64,000 bases of DNA from DASVUC01 sp038237225 (lineage in GTDB: Bacteria > Planctomycetota > Phycisphaerae > Tepidisphaerales > Tepidisphaeraceae), in the NCBI GenBank assembly GCA_038237225.1, contig JBBRYX010000005.1:124001-188000 (forward strand). The letters run 5' to 3'. Numbering within the stretch: position 1 is the first letter of the stretch; the number at the start of each line of letters is the position of its first letter. A program made the position numbers and the translations under genes. Below are positions 26,601-35,170 of this stretch, piece by piece. Below the pieces are notes generated by a model. That model saw only the letters and a list, made by a program, of their open reading frames with translations. It ran no database searches and was not told where the DNA came from.

Positions 26601-28064
26601 GGCTGAGGACGAAAGGCGCTGGGTCGGATCGCCCTCGACGCATCGGGAAATATCCTCGCGCAGCAGTTCATCTTGAACCTGCCGCTCCCAGCCCACCGCC
26701 AGCGGACAAGTCAGTTCTGCCACCACCATCTGGTAGAGGAAGATGCCCAGCGCATAGATGTCGCCTTGCGTGGTGAACGGCTTCCCGGCCAGCGACTCCG
26801 GCGGCGTGTAGATGCGCGTTCCGCTGCGGCTGGACTCGGGCTGCGTCAGCATCGTGAAGCCCGCCTCGGTGATATTCCGCCCGGAGAGTTGAGCCCGATC
26901 GAGAAGCGTGCCGATCCCGAAGTCGCTGAGTCGCGGCTGAATCGCACCACCGGGCTCGATATGGATGAGGATGTTGCTCGGCTTGATATCTTTATGCAGT
27001 ACGCCGACCGAATGAGCGGCGCTGACCGCGTCAGCGACTTTCGCCACAATTTCCAGCCGCGAGGCAAGGGACACCCGATCGATCCCGCCTTGACTGGTCG
27101 CCCAGTCAGCCAGATTTCCGCCCTGGGCAAATTCGCTTTCGAGGAAGAATGGCGGATGGTCCAGACGGACGTCGTACAGCCTGGCGATGTCCTTTCGATC
27201 GCCCAGTGCGTCGCGTAGCAGCCGAAAAAGCGTCAGCTCGCGCTTGAAGCTGCGCAAGCGTTCCACGTCGAAGCAGAACTTAAAGACACGATGGGATTTG
27301 GTGCGCTCGCTTCGCGCAAGCCACACTTCTCCAAAAGTTCCCTCGCCAAGCTTTTTTTCCAGATGCCACGTCGCTCGCTGCGGAACCTCAAGTCCCACCG
27401 CCGGCCTCCAGCCCAGCGTCTCCTCCTGCTCCGCCGACACCGAGCGTCGCGCTTTTTCGTTGTCGCAGGGCGCGCTCAGCGGAGAAATTCCCTCCAGTCC
27501 AACCTCAAACACCTCCAGCGGTTCCTCGGCGCCCTTGAACAGGTATTCTCCGTGTGCCACCCAGCGCAGCGCGACCGGCGCCTCGCCGGCTAGCCGGAAC
27601 TCCCGCACGAACTGTCGCGCGTCATCGAACGCCGCGCGGGTCAACAACACCTGTCCTCCCGCCGCCAGCGACATCACCCGCGCTGCGATGTCTGCCGCCA
27701 AACCAACAAGCTTGGATCCCCCCTCCTGCCCGATCGTGACTTGCGCGACTTCCCCGACATGAATTCCCAGCCGCGCCCGCAACGGCTCCGAATCCCAGCC
27801 CTCCCGCCTCATCGACTCCTGAAACTTTAGCGCAAAGTTCACCGCATCGCTCACGCGGGCAAACGCGGCAAAATATCCATCCCCCGTATCTTGAAGCACC
27901 TCCGCCCCCGGCGACTCCGCCAGGTACTGCTTGAACAACGCATCATGACGCCCCAGCAGACGCACGAATGCAGCCGCTCCCAGCTTCGCCTTCAACTCCG
28001 TTGAGCCAACCAGGTCCGTGAAGAGCAGCACAGCCAGCCGTGAGCGGTCTAAGCCGGAAGACAT
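23619..28064 (-). CDS. Adenylate/guanylate cyclase - Ser/Thr kinase - WD40 - TPR fusion protein
   Basis: A single 1481-residue signalling protein. Residues 10-185 are a class III nucleotide cyclase domain with metal Asp17 (LLFTDLVGST) and Asp62 (TGDGYFAAF), but the usual transition-state Asn is Asp125 in GLAADIAARV, with Arg129 kept. Residues 234-500 are an eukaryotic-like Ser/Thr kinase: LGEGTFGEVWLA, Lys262, HKDIKPSN (Asp359), DFG at 381 and PPE for APE. A transmembrane helix lies at about 513-536, followed by a short coiled coil. WD40 repeats then fill about 620-1200 (FCVAASADGRRLITGSKDRT, FSPDGRYLISRGDDNTVRIW), and TPR-like repeats end the chain. The kinase and cyclase are predicted cytoplasmic, the propeller on the other side of the membrane. 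Both domains look catalytically competent apart from the Asn change. Confidence 0.93.
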   Translation of the reverse strand: MSSGLDRSRLAVLLFTDLVGSTELKAKLGAAAFVRLLGRHDALFKQYLAESPGAEVLQDTGDGYFAAFARVSDAVNFALKFQESMRREGWDSEPLRARLGIHVGEVAQVTIGQEGGSKLVGLAADIAARVMSLAAGGQVLLTRAAFDDARQFVREFRLAGEAPVALRWVAHGEYLFKGAEEPLEVFEVGLEGISPLSAPCDNEKARRSVSAEQEETLGWRPAVGLEVPQRATWHLEKKLGEGTFGEVWLARSERTKSHRVFKFCFDVERLRSFKRELTLFRLLRDALGDRKDIARLYDVRLDHPPFFLESEFAQGGNLADWATSQGGIDRVSLASRLEIVAKVADAVSAAHSVGVLHKDIKPSNILIHIEPGGAIQPRLSDFGIGTLLDRAQLSGRNITEAGFTMLTQPESSRSGTRIYTPPESLAGKPFTTQGDIYALGIFLYQMVVAELTCPLAVGWERQVQDELLREDISRCVEGDPTQRLSSSAELAQRIRSLPQRRMRKQFERRRRYFVRFAVATLVAMVLLSSMGAVGYFRERGLRQRALAAEQFANEQRTLADQQRRRAELLLADSTVESAVQLDAAGGVVAAWASLEKARRQYGELGLSPLPADLALCESYDAHPPPLRVIDAHNDAVFCVAASADGRRLITGSKDRTLKVWEMPSGRAVRTITGHNAWILGVDISPDGKRAITAGSVAKLWDLETGREVHTFGDAGQKPLVVRFLPGATRAISGGEDMVVRLWDLDTGKLLRVFPNSNGIIRGLTVTPDAKQLIVGSDANGRAALKVWDVDSGQPLWTGESAGSSHGIRCLAMFPDGCHVAAANNAGVLEVWDLKKRAAQPLSEPRAGLIAVAVSPDGKFVLAGSSNSDLRLVDSETGAIQQSFFGSTASLRSVTVLAGARVVVGVGLDGKVRFWGRTGSETAKTSFPSRAHPRAVFAIDNRVTIALADDDPVTTIWDNPTAKLLAVVRHDNPLIEQILPQGRHLGSLAVRRTGDAYQALDREGRVAWELMDPATIDDWLDILPDKTLILFRHKDFGFSVWDYRAGKRIGVMLGHGGRAGARLVPDGKRVLSLGTDKTLRLWDIGGGAQLYRIELANQSYGTEFSGDARVAATVDVAGTLRLWEVDTGRELHTLAGHTKQVTQYRFSPDGRYLISRGDDNTVRIWDVATGRQLHKFTSATPIIDHEAGFHGEFTQMLIVRDLTAGRRELKWWSVDRSARYRDFEVRLAAASGLLQGTTAERARALETYGEWYAFRGMDPWSVELLEAARAAGETVSSVTLGRCLWKMDRLSEAAAEFHLAIERKEAPENYLRLCLNAIERPPQLPTTFPTISPATMTAGLPSTMPATLPSPILNPALSRLQATNVEAWKLRVEGKLDQAETLRRGVVDETAKLLPPDDPRLIKYRIGYGEVLAQLKRYDEAESQYRAIERASAALPDTSPQKVDLNEHFVRLYTEWSKTQEATRYEAKLSATRPAPNTVKTD

Positions 28065-28660
28065 GTTCCGCTATTATCCATGACGGCTCTGTTCCCACAA
28101 CAACTTCCGTAACCGCCTCCACAACGAACCCCTACGCCCGCCCGAATAATGCTCAATCTGCGTTCGCAGGGTCCGCTTCAGCGGACCGGCAAGTTCCAAC
28201 GCGCAGACCCGATCCGCCTCAAGCGAAAATTTAACAAAGCGGCCGCATGTCGATTCACCAAGCCGCTCCACTTCCGTGTCCTAATCGAAGCGCAACCGTG
28301 CGACCCCTATCCGCGTGACCTCTTATCCGCGCCTAGGCTGGTGCTGCGTCCTGGCCACGCCCATCGAATCATGCGCGAAGACCTCATGGAGCGCAAGCGA
28401 AGCAACCCATTAAAGTAAACCGTGTGCCGAACAAGATTGCGAGTGACCACTTTTCTGTTCCACGCATTATAATGCTTCAATGTCGCGGCAAACGCATGAA
28501 CAGCGGAGGAGAAGGGTCACTCCTTACACTCAATGCTCCTCTTGTGTTTCTGAAGGAGACGGGGTTCGTGAAGTGGGAGCGTTTTTCTTGACATGCGCGG
28601 GTGCATCGCCGGAGATGTCTCGGTCATCGTAGTGGATGCTGATCTGTTTGGAAGGACGCA
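28065..28660. other. Intergenic region without supported gene
   Basis: 596 bp between the divergent kinase-fusion and acyltransferase genes. Several short open frames exist, but none has both a ribosome-binding site and protein-like composition. It should contain the promoters of both neighbours. Confidence 0.5.
28464..28475 (+). promoter_or_regulatory. Palindrome containing a -10-like TATAAT
   Basis: GCATTATAATGC is a perfect 12-bp palindrome that includes TATAAT, about 190 nt before the acyltransferase start. A convincing -35 at 17 nt is not present (GTGACC at 19 nt is the best). It could be a promoter, an operator or chance. Confidence 0.3.
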
Positions 28661-29275
28661 ATGCGACGATTGGCAGCCTGGTTTGCTCGGGAAGTGGCGA
28701 TGCGCACCGGCCGCCTGCGTGGCGTGTACGTGCGTTTGTGCGATCCCAACGGAACGGAGTTCGCCGGCTATATCCGGAAGCACGGGGGCTTGCGGTCGAT
28801 GGGCGAGCACTGTTCGATCTTGCCGACGACGTTTTTTGCGGATCCGCATCTGGTGATCCTGGGAAACAACGTTCATTTTTCGACCTGTGCGCTGATCTGC
28901 CACGATGGCTCGATTGCGATGTTGAACCGCGCCTATGACACGCAGCTCGACGCGGTGGGCAAGATCGAGATCAAGGACAACTGTTTCATCGGTTACGGCG
29001 CCATCGTGCTGCGGGGGGTGACGATCGGGCCGAACGCCTTGGTCGCCGCCGGTGCGGTGGTGACCAAAAACGTTCCCGAAGGGGCGGTGGTGGGCGGGAT
29101 GCCGGCGCGGGTCATCGGCACGACAGCGGAATTGGTCAGGAAGATGCAGGCAGAGACCAATGCACTTCCCTGGGGCGAGATGATCAGCCAGCGCGGCGAG
29201 CAGTACAATGATGCGCTAGAGCAACAAATGAACCAGAAACGCCTCGCCTATTTCTTCGCGGGCGGCAGCACATAA
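28661..29275 (+). CDS. Hexapeptide-repeat acyltransferase
   Basis: A 204-residue member of the left-handed beta-helix acyltransferase family (maltose/galactoside O-acetyltransferase-like). Hexapeptide turns are visible as LVILGNNVHFSTCALICHD, IEIKDNCFIGYGAIVLRGVT and IGPNALVAAGAVVTKNVPEG, ending with the family hallmark VVGGMPARVIG. A catalytic-type His is in ALICHDGS. ATG 28661 has GGAAGGACGC upstream. Such enzymes acetylate sugars of surface polysaccharides or amino sugars using acetyl-CoA; the acceptor here is not known. A strong inverted repeat follows 80 nt downstream. It stands alone as a transcription unit. Confidence 0.9.
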   Translation: MRRLAAWFAREVAMRTGRLRGVYVRLCDPNGTEFAGYIRKHGGLRSMGEHCSILPTTFFADPHLVILGNNVHFSTCALICHDGSIAMLNRAYDTQLDAVGKIEIKDNCFIGYGAIVLRGVTIGPNALVAAGAVVTKNVPEGAVVGGMPARVIGTTAELVRKMQAETNALPWGEMISQRGEQYNDALEQQMNQKRLAYFFAGGST

Positions 29276-29354
29276 CTTCGGGAAGACAGCGGGAAATCGA
29301 ACGGGGGAAATTCAAAAGGGTGGCACTCGACTGAGAGTCTGTGAAGATTTGACG

Positions 29355-29413
29355 GTAGCACGGGCATCTTGCCCGTGCCTGTATCGCCAACACGGGCAAG
29401 ATGCCCGTGCTAC
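29355..29413. repeat. Inverted repeat, GTAGCACGGGCATCTTGCCC family
   Basis: Perfect 23-bp arms (29355-29377 and 29391-29413) with a 13-nt loop. Each arm itself contains the smaller palindrome CACGGGCATCTTGCCCGTG. Copies of the same element are at 39694-39753 (inside carB) and 49870-49928. The surrounding gap 29276-29573 has no other supported feature. Confidence 0.92.
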
Positions 29414-29573
29414 AGGAAAAGTTCACATGCTCTGAGCTCGTCGAAGTCAAGTGTCGCCCCTCCACCACAAATTGGTCGAACGGAGTTTGCGCTTCCCCTG
29501 AGCGCTCATCTGTCACAAGTCACGCTCCTGTTTCCCGTCCGGCTCTTTCACGCTATTCTCTCCTCCGCGAAGG

Positions 29574-32090
29574 ATGGCGGCCGCAACCCCTCAATCGTCG
29601 CCGAGCTTCACCCTCCCGTCTCTCGCTACCGTCTTCCCCCGCCGCCCCGCCATTCCCTCGGTCATCTTCTTCATCCTCGGAATCTTCGCCCACCGCGCGC
29701 TTCCGCCGATCCCGATCACCTGGCTTATCCTCGCCAGCAGCGCAGCGCTCCTCAGCCTCGCGCTGATCAGGTTCGAAATCTCTGCCACCCTCGCCCTCTC
29801 CATCGCGATCTTCTTCATCGCGGTCTCTTCGGGTCAACGTGCCGCTTACTTCTATCCGCGCACGGACATCAGCCAGTTCACCACAGACGACTCGCGCATC
29901 GTTCACCTCGAGCTCAAGATCACCGATCCCCCGCGCCTCATCAGCACCACCTCGCTTTTCCGCAAAAACGAACAGCGCCAAGTCACTCGAGGCCATGTCG
30001 CCCGCATCCTCACACCCATCGGCTGGAAGCCTGCCACCGGCGCCATCCTCCTCAGCCTCAACGAACCTCTCCCCAATCTCCGCATCAACGCCGCCGCTCG
30101 GGTCACCGGCCTCCTCCACCGCCCCACACCCGCCGCGAACCCGGGCCAGTTCGATTGGGCCAACTACTACCGCGACGACCGCATCCTCGCCGCCTGCTCC
30201 ATCCCCAAATCCTCCGCCGTCACGATCCTCGCCGACCCCGGCCCCAATCCCCTCGACAACTTGCGCGCAAAATCCCGCGCCCTGCTCGCCGCGGGCTTCC
30301 CGAAAGAAAAATCCCTCGACCACGCCCTTCTCCGCGCCCTCGTCCTGGGCGACACGGATCCGGAGCTGCGCGATGTGCAGGAGGATTTCCGCCGCACCGG
30401 CACCAGCCACCACCTCGCGATCAGCGGCATGCACGTCGCCATCCTCGGCGCGATTCTCTACTACTGCCTCCTCGTCTTCCGCCTGCATCCCCGCACATCG
30501 CTGGCGATCTCGTTCTTCTTCGTCATCCTCTACGGCTCGGTCGTGCTCCCCTCGCCGCCGGTCATCCGGTCTATCATTCTCTGCCTCACGTTCGTCATCG
30601 GAGTCTTTTTCCGCCGACGCACCGATCACGTCCAGCTCCTCGCGCTCACGGCGCTCGCCATGCTGGTCTACCACCCGATGGATCTTTACAACGCCGGCTT
30701 CCAACTCTCCTTCGGCACCGTCTTCGGCCTCATGGTCTTCACCAAAATCTTCCACGTCCGCCTGTTCCCGCCCAATATCGACGATCAAGTCGTCCTCTCG
30801 CTCCTCGGACCGCGCGCCCCGCGCGTGCTCCGATTCAAGACCCTGCTTCGCAACAGCATCACCATCCCGCTGTCCACCGGCATCGTCGCCTGGCTCATCT
30901 CGCTTCCCCTCATCCTGTTCCACTTCCATCAACTCAATCCCTGGGCCATCCTCGCCAGCCTTCTGCTCGCGGTCTTCGTCACCTGCGCCCTCATCGGCGG
31001 CTTCGCCAAGATTATCCTTACGCTCCTCATCCCTTCATTCGCCTCCATCTGGGCCGGCGGCGCCGGCTTCTTCATCGCCCTGATGCGCCACACGCTCGAA
31101 CTCCTCGCCAAACTCCCAGGCTCCGACCTGCCCCTTCCCGCCTTCGGCATCCCCGCAGTCCTCATCTATTACGCGCTCCTCATCCTCTTCTTCACGCTGC
31201 CCAGACCCGTGGTCTCTCCCGGCTACCTCAAGCGGTTCATCACCGCAGCCGCCGCGTGCAGCATCGGCCTCATCCCGTTTCATGGCGCGATTCATTCCAC
31301 CGACACGCAGCATCTCAAGCTCACAACCCTGTCGCTCGGCGCGGGCCTCTGCAATGTCATCGAGCTCCCCGATGGCAACACGGTCCTGATCGACGCCGGC
31401 TCCTCCACGGTCACCGATATCCACCGCAAAATCCTCGCTCCTTTCCTCAGACACGAGGGCCGGAAAAACATCGATTGCCTCTTTCTCAGCCACCGCGACT
31501 ACGACCACATCAGCGCCGCCGCCGAAGCGGTGGAAGCATGCGATGTCCGCAGAGTCTTCGTATCCGATCCCTTCGAACATTTCGCGAACGATAGCGCACC
31601 GGCTCGCGATCTCGTCGGCTACCTCCGCGGCCACGCGCGAATCCCTAAACCTCTGCACACCGGCGACCTCATCCCTCTCTCCCGCGGCGCGGTCATCGAA
31701 GTCCTCTGGCCTCCGCAAAACTCCACCTTCGACTCCAACGACACCGGACTGGTGTTACGGCTCACCTACGCCAACAAGAGCATCCTCTTCCCCGCCGACA
31801 TCCAAGCACCCGCCGAGGCCGAGCTTCTCAAGCACCCGGAAAAACTCAAGAGTGACATCCTCCTCGCCCCCCATCACGGCTCCGCCGAATCCACCACCGC
31901 CGCGTTCCTGGAAGCCGTCCACCCCGATGTCATCATCAGTTCCAACGACGCCACGCTCACTCAAAAGCAAAAGCGATTCAGCGCCCTCGCGCAAACCTAC
32001 AAACTCCTCCGCACGAACACCTCCGGCGCCGTTGCCATCACCATCTCCAATGAGGGGCAACTCGATGTCGCCACGTTTCTCACCAACTGA
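29574..32090 (+). CDS. comEC: ComEC/Rec2-family DNA uptake channel protein
   Basis: An 838-residue polytopic membrane protein matching ComEC: an N-terminal pair of helices (IPSVIFFILGIFAHRAL, ITWLILASSAALLSLAL), a DUF4131-like OB region (residues 85-190), then the Competence domain (LLRALVLGDTDPELRDVQ, FRRTGTSHHLAISGMHVAIL, PPVIRSIILCLTFVIGVFF, LYNAGFQLSFGTVFGLMVF). The C-terminal metallo-beta-lactamase domain (from about 580) has LSHRDYDHISAAAEAV, LRLTYANKSILFPADI and LLAPHHGSAES. ComEC imports single-stranded DNA across the inner membrane during transformation. No other competence genes are in the window. Long open frames in the other readings are shadows. Confidence 0.93.
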   Translation: MAAATPQSSPSFTLPSLATVFPRRPAIPSVIFFILGIFAHRALPPIPITWLILASSAALLSLALIRFEISATLALSIAIFFIAVSSGQRAAYFYPRTDISQFTTDDSRIVHLELKITDPPRLISTTSLFRKNEQRQVTRGHVARILTPIGWKPATGAILLSLNEPLPNLRINAAARVTGLLHRPTPAANPGQFDWANYYRDDRILAACSIPKSSAVTILADPGPNPLDNLRAKSRALLAAGFPKEKSLDHALLRALVLGDTDPELRDVQEDFRRTGTSHHLAISGMHVAILGAILYYCLLVFRLHPRTSLAISFFFVILYGSVVLPSPPVIRSIILCLTFVIGVFFRRRTDHVQLLALTALAMLVYHPMDLYNAGFQLSFGTVFGLMVFTKIFHVRLFPPNIDDQVVLSLLGPRAPRVLRFKTLLRNSITIPLSTGIVAWLISLPLILFHFHQLNPWAILASLLLAVFVTCALIGGFAKIILTLLIPSFASIWAGGAGFFIALMRHTLELLAKLPGSDLPLPAFGIPAVLIYYALLILFFTLPRPVVSPGYLKRFITAAAACSIGLIPFHGAIHSTDTQHLKLTTLSLGAGLCNVIELPDGNTVLIDAGSSTVTDIHRKILAPFLRHEGRKNIDCLFLSHRDYDHISAAAEAVEACDVRRVFVSDPFEHFANDSAPARDLVGYLRGHARIPKPLHTGDLIPLSRGAVIEVLWPPQNSTFDSNDTGLVLRLTYANKSILFPADIQAPAEAELLKHPEKLKSDILLAPHHGSAESTTAAFLEAVHPDVIISSNDATLTQKQKRFSALAQTYKLLRTNTSGAVAITISNEGQLDVATFLTN

Positions 32091-32231
32091 TCCCGCTTCC
32101 GTTCGTTCCGGGCTCCTTCGCACATGACGAAAGATCGTTACGCCGCGGGTGAGCGTTCACACATCGTTGCCCACTACGCGCGGCATGCCTCAATAAAGCT
32201 AAGCGAGCAACTCAGCTCCCTCCCGGTGCAT

Positions 32232-33494
32232 TTAGTCGTTTCGATCATGTCGCGGGCGCATGCCGGCGGGAGTGAGCTCATCGGCAACGCGCTGGATCAC
32301 ATCACTCCATTGACGCGGCTTGGACTGTCGGAACAAACGCATCGTCGGATACCACACCGTGTCCTGCCTTGTGAGCAGCCAGCGCGGATCGGGGGCGTGG
32401 GGCGTCAGCATCCAGACGTTCCTGGCAAGGGCGCCGGCGAGATGCGCGGGTGAGCTATCGACGGCGATGACGAGATCAAGGTTTTGTACCAGAGCGGCGG
32501 TGTCGGCGAAATCTCGGAGGTCGCTGGTCCAGTCGACGAGTTTGAGATTTGTCGTCGTGGAAGCGGATTCGGCGCGCCATTTCTGGAGGCTGTAGAAGGT
32601 AATTCCTTGGAGGGCGGCGAGAGGCTGGAGGTCGTTCATCGAGATGGATCGGCGCCAGTCGTTGGGGTTGGTCGGGCTGCCGGCCCAGGCGAGGCCGACG
32701 CGGAGGTTTTTGTCGGAGGCCATGCGCTCGCCCCACGCGCTAACCTGCGCGGCGTCCGAATGAAGGTAGGGCACATGCGCGGGGACGTTATCCACGGTTG
32801 TTCCCAGGAGCCAGGGCAGGCTGAGAAGCGGCGCGTGCACGTCGAACTCCGGTAGCGCGGTTCCTTTGGCGACGACGACGGCCTCGCTGCTGGCGGTGGA
32901 GATGAGGCGCACAAGTTCCGGCTGAACCTCGACGATCACACGGCCCCCGCGCCGAGCGATCATGGGGATGAACCGTGCGCCCATAATTGTGTCGCCGAAT
33001 CCGGCTTCGGCGTGGAGGAGGATCGTCCCGCCGTTGAGGTCTTTTCCGTCCCAGAGCAGCTTTGCGAATGTTCGCGGACGCGGGCCGCCGGGGATCATCC
33101 ATCGCGCTTCGAAGCGCGCCCAGCCTTCTCGCCAATCGCCCTTGAGAAGAAGGGTCTCGCCGAGATTGAAGTGAGCCAGAACGTAATTCGGATCGAGCGT
33201 GAGGGCTTTGCGGAAGCATTTCTCGGCTTCATCCAAGTCCCCGTGTTCAAGCAGCGCGACACCGAGTGCGCCCCACGCGAACGGGACCAGCGGCGCCAGT
33301 TCCGCAGCCCGATTTCCCGATGTGACGGCACCGTCGAGATCCCCCACATCACGCAGCGCGTTGCACAGGGCATGATGCACTTCAGCCCGCGCGGGCGCGG
33401 CCGCCACCGCCCGGCGGAGAACTTCTACCGCTTCGGCGTGGTGGCCGGATGCACGCAGGCTTGCGGCTTGATTCAGAAGCGCGTTGGCGTCCAC
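32232..33494 (-). CDS. TPR-containing glycosyltransferase (GT9-like)
   Basis: The first ~130 residues are TPR repeats (NQAASLRASGHHAEAVEVLR, AWGALGVALLEHGDLDEAEK, NYVLAHFNLGETLLLKGDWR). The remainder resembles the glycosyltransferase family 9 / heptosyltransferase-like fold: TILLHAEAGFGDTIMGARFI, VIVEVQPELVRLI, LRVGLAWAGSPTNPNDWRRS and DLVIAVDSSPAHLAGALARN, the usual C-terminal nucleotide-sugar site. This TPR-GT combination is common in planctomycetes; the acceptor is probably protein or surface glycan (inference). The start is GTG 33494, with GCGAGG 10 nt upstream. It lies 33 nt downstream... of nothing coding on its own strand except gatA, which ends at 33528 in the other direction of reading order, so the two are probably co-transcribed (gatA upstream). 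Confidence 0.88.
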   Translation of the reverse strand: MDANALLNQAASLRASGHHAEAVEVLRRAVAAAPARAEVHHALCNALRDVGDLDGAVTSGNRAAELAPLVPFAWGALGVALLEHGDLDEAEKCFRKALTLDPNYVLAHFNLGETLLLKGDWREGWARFEARWMIPGGPRPRTFAKLLWDGKDLNGGTILLHAEAGFGDTIMGARFIPMIARRGGRVIVEVQPELVRLISTASSEAVVVAKGTALPEFDVHAPLLSLPWLLGTTVDNVPAHVPYLHSDAAQVSAWGERMASDKNLRVGLAWAGSPTNPNDWRRSISMNDLQPLAALQGITFYSLQKWRAESASTTTNLKLVDWTSDLRDFADTAALVQNLDLVIAVDSSPAHLAGALARNVWMLTPHAPDPRWLLTRQDTVWYPTMRLFRQSKPRQWSDVIQRVADELTPAGMRPRHDRND

Positions 33495-33527
33495 TTCGGC
33501 ACAACCTCGCGTAACAATTGAACGGAA

Positions 33528-34982
33528 TTAAACCGTCGGCCTTTGCTGATGGTACTGGGTCGCTTTCTCGAACATCCTGCCGACACGCAAGAGCTTTGGC
33601 TCCGAAAACGTAGGGCCCAGCAACTGCATGCCGATGGGCAGGGGCTTTTCAGCCTTGGAAAAACCGGCGGGCATCGAAAGACCCGCGATGCCGGCGATGT
33701 TGCAGGTGACCGTGTACACATCGACGAGGTACATCGCCAGCGGATCCGCGCTCTTCTCGCCGATCTTGAATGCGGGCGTCGGACTGGTGGGCGAGAGGAT
33801 CACGTCGCACTTCTGAAACGCCTCATCGAAATCTCGTTTGATCAACGTCCGCATCTTCAGCGCAGACACGTAGTAGGCGTCGTAGTAGCCGCTGGACAGG
33901 GCATAGGTTCCGATCATGATCCGGCGCTGGACTTCTTCGCCGAAACCTTCGGCGCGGGATTTGGAATAGAGCTCGAGAATATCCCGGACGGGTTCTTTGG
34001 TGCGGTGTCCATAATGGACGCCGTCGTAGCGGGCGAGGTTGCTCGAGGCTTCGCAGGGCGCGATGACGTAGTACGCGGCGATGCCGTACTCGGTGTGGGG
34101 CAGGGATACCTCGACAATCTCAGCGCCGAGCGAATGATAGACCTTGATCGTCTCATCCCACGCCGCCTTCACCTCGGGATCCAGCCCGGCGATGCTGTGC
34201 TCCTTGGCGATGCCGATGCGCAGCCCCTTCATGGGCTCGTCGATGGCGGCAAGATGATCCGGGACCGCTTCCCTGACGCTGGTTGAATCTTTCGGATCGT
34301 GGCCGGCGATGACGTTGAGCAGCAGCGCGCAATCGGAAACCGTCCACGCGAAGGGGCCGATCTGATCGAGGGATGATGCGAAGGCGACCAGGCCGTAGCG
34401 CGAGATGCGGCCATAGGTGGGTTTAATTCCGACGACGCCGCAGAGCGATGCGGGCTGGCGGATGGAGCCGCCGGTGTCGGAGCCGATCGAGGCGGCGCAC
34501 ATTCCGGCCGCGAGTGCCGCAGCGCTGCCGCCGCTGCTTCCGCCGGGGACGCGATCGGTGTCCCATGGGTTCCGCGACTTCTTGAAGGCCGAGTTCTCCG
34601 TGCTCGATCCCATCGCGAACTCGTCGAGATTCGTCTTGCCGACGATGATCGCGCCGGCATCCTCAAGCTTCTTCACGACCGTCGCATCATAAGGAGAGCG
34701 AAAATTCTCGAGCATTCTCGAGGCGCAGGTCGTCGTTCCGAACGTGGTGGTGAGGTTGTCCTTAATGGCGATCGGCACGCCCGCGAGCGGGCCGCTGATC
34801 TTCCCATGATCCACAAGCTTCGCCCGCTCGATCGCCCGCTCAGGATGGGTGCTGAGAAATGCGTCAATCCGAGGCTCGGTCTGCTCGATGCGCGCCAGCG
34901 TCCGGCGGACAAGCTCTTCGGCCGACACCTTTTTCGCGCGAACCGCATCCCGCGCTTCAATCAACGTATCCAGTTCCGCCAT
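33528..34982 (-). CDS. gatA: Asp/Glu-tRNA amidotransferase subunit A
   Basis: A 484-residue amidase-signature enzyme that releases ammonia from glutamine to amidate Glu-tRNA(Gln) or Asp-tRNA(Asn). The Ser-cisSer-Lys triad is complete: Lys74 (PIAIKDNLTT), Ser149 (PGGSSGGSAAALAAG) and Ser173 (SDTGGSIRQPAS). GatA-specific landmarks include VGKTNLDEFAMGSSTENSAF, KPTYGRISRYGLVAFASSLD and PTSPTPAFKIGEKSADPLAM. ATG 34982 gives the normal length; GGAG lies very close to it, and an in-frame ATG at 35066 would add 28 unrelated residues. gatB and gatC are not in the window. Confidence 0.95.
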   Translation of the reverse strand: MAELDTLIEARDAVRAKKVSAEELVRRTLARIEQTEPRIDAFLSTHPERAIERAKLVDHGKISGPLAGVPIAIKDNLTTTFGTTTCASRMLENFRSPYDATVVKKLEDAGAIIVGKTNLDEFAMGSSTENSAFKKSRNPWDTDRVPGGSSGGSAAALAAGMCAASIGSDTGGSIRQPASLCGVVGIKPTYGRISRYGLVAFASSLDQIGPFAWTVSDCALLLNVIAGHDPKDSTSVREAVPDHLAAIDEPMKGLRIGIAKEHSIAGLDPEVKAAWDETIKVYHSLGAEIVEVSLPHTEYGIAAYYVIAPCEASSNLARYDGVHYGHRTKEPVRDILELYSKSRAEGFGEEVQRRIMIGTYALSSGYYDAYYVSALKMRTLIKRDFDEAFQKCDVILSPTSPTPAFKIGEKSADPLAMYLVDVYTVTCNIAGIAGLSMPAGFSKAEKPLPIGMQLLGPTFSEPKLLRVGRMFEKATQYHQQRPTV

Positions 34983-35170
34983 ACTCCGGCGGATCGTAAA
35001 CAAACCGGGCGGGATCGCAATCGATCCCCCCGGTCCATCATCCCTTGCGCGATGGCCGTCAATCAATCATTGGTTGGCAACAAGAAGTTGTCACTATGAT
35101 GACGATGAAATTCACACAATCGTACGGGCCTCGAGCCAGATTTCAGAAACGCTCTATAATGGAACCATCT

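Noticed and set aside
28074..28418. Short open frames on both strands of the 28-kb intergenic region
   Set aside because: They lack ribosome-binding sites and recognisable motifs.
29369..31594. A 741-codon open frame on + overlapping comEC, and a 459-codon frame on - at 29553-30932
   Set aside because: Both have Pro/Arg/His-rich or Asp/Glu-rich composition typical of antisense or shifted readings of high-GC genes; ComEC is clearly the real frame.
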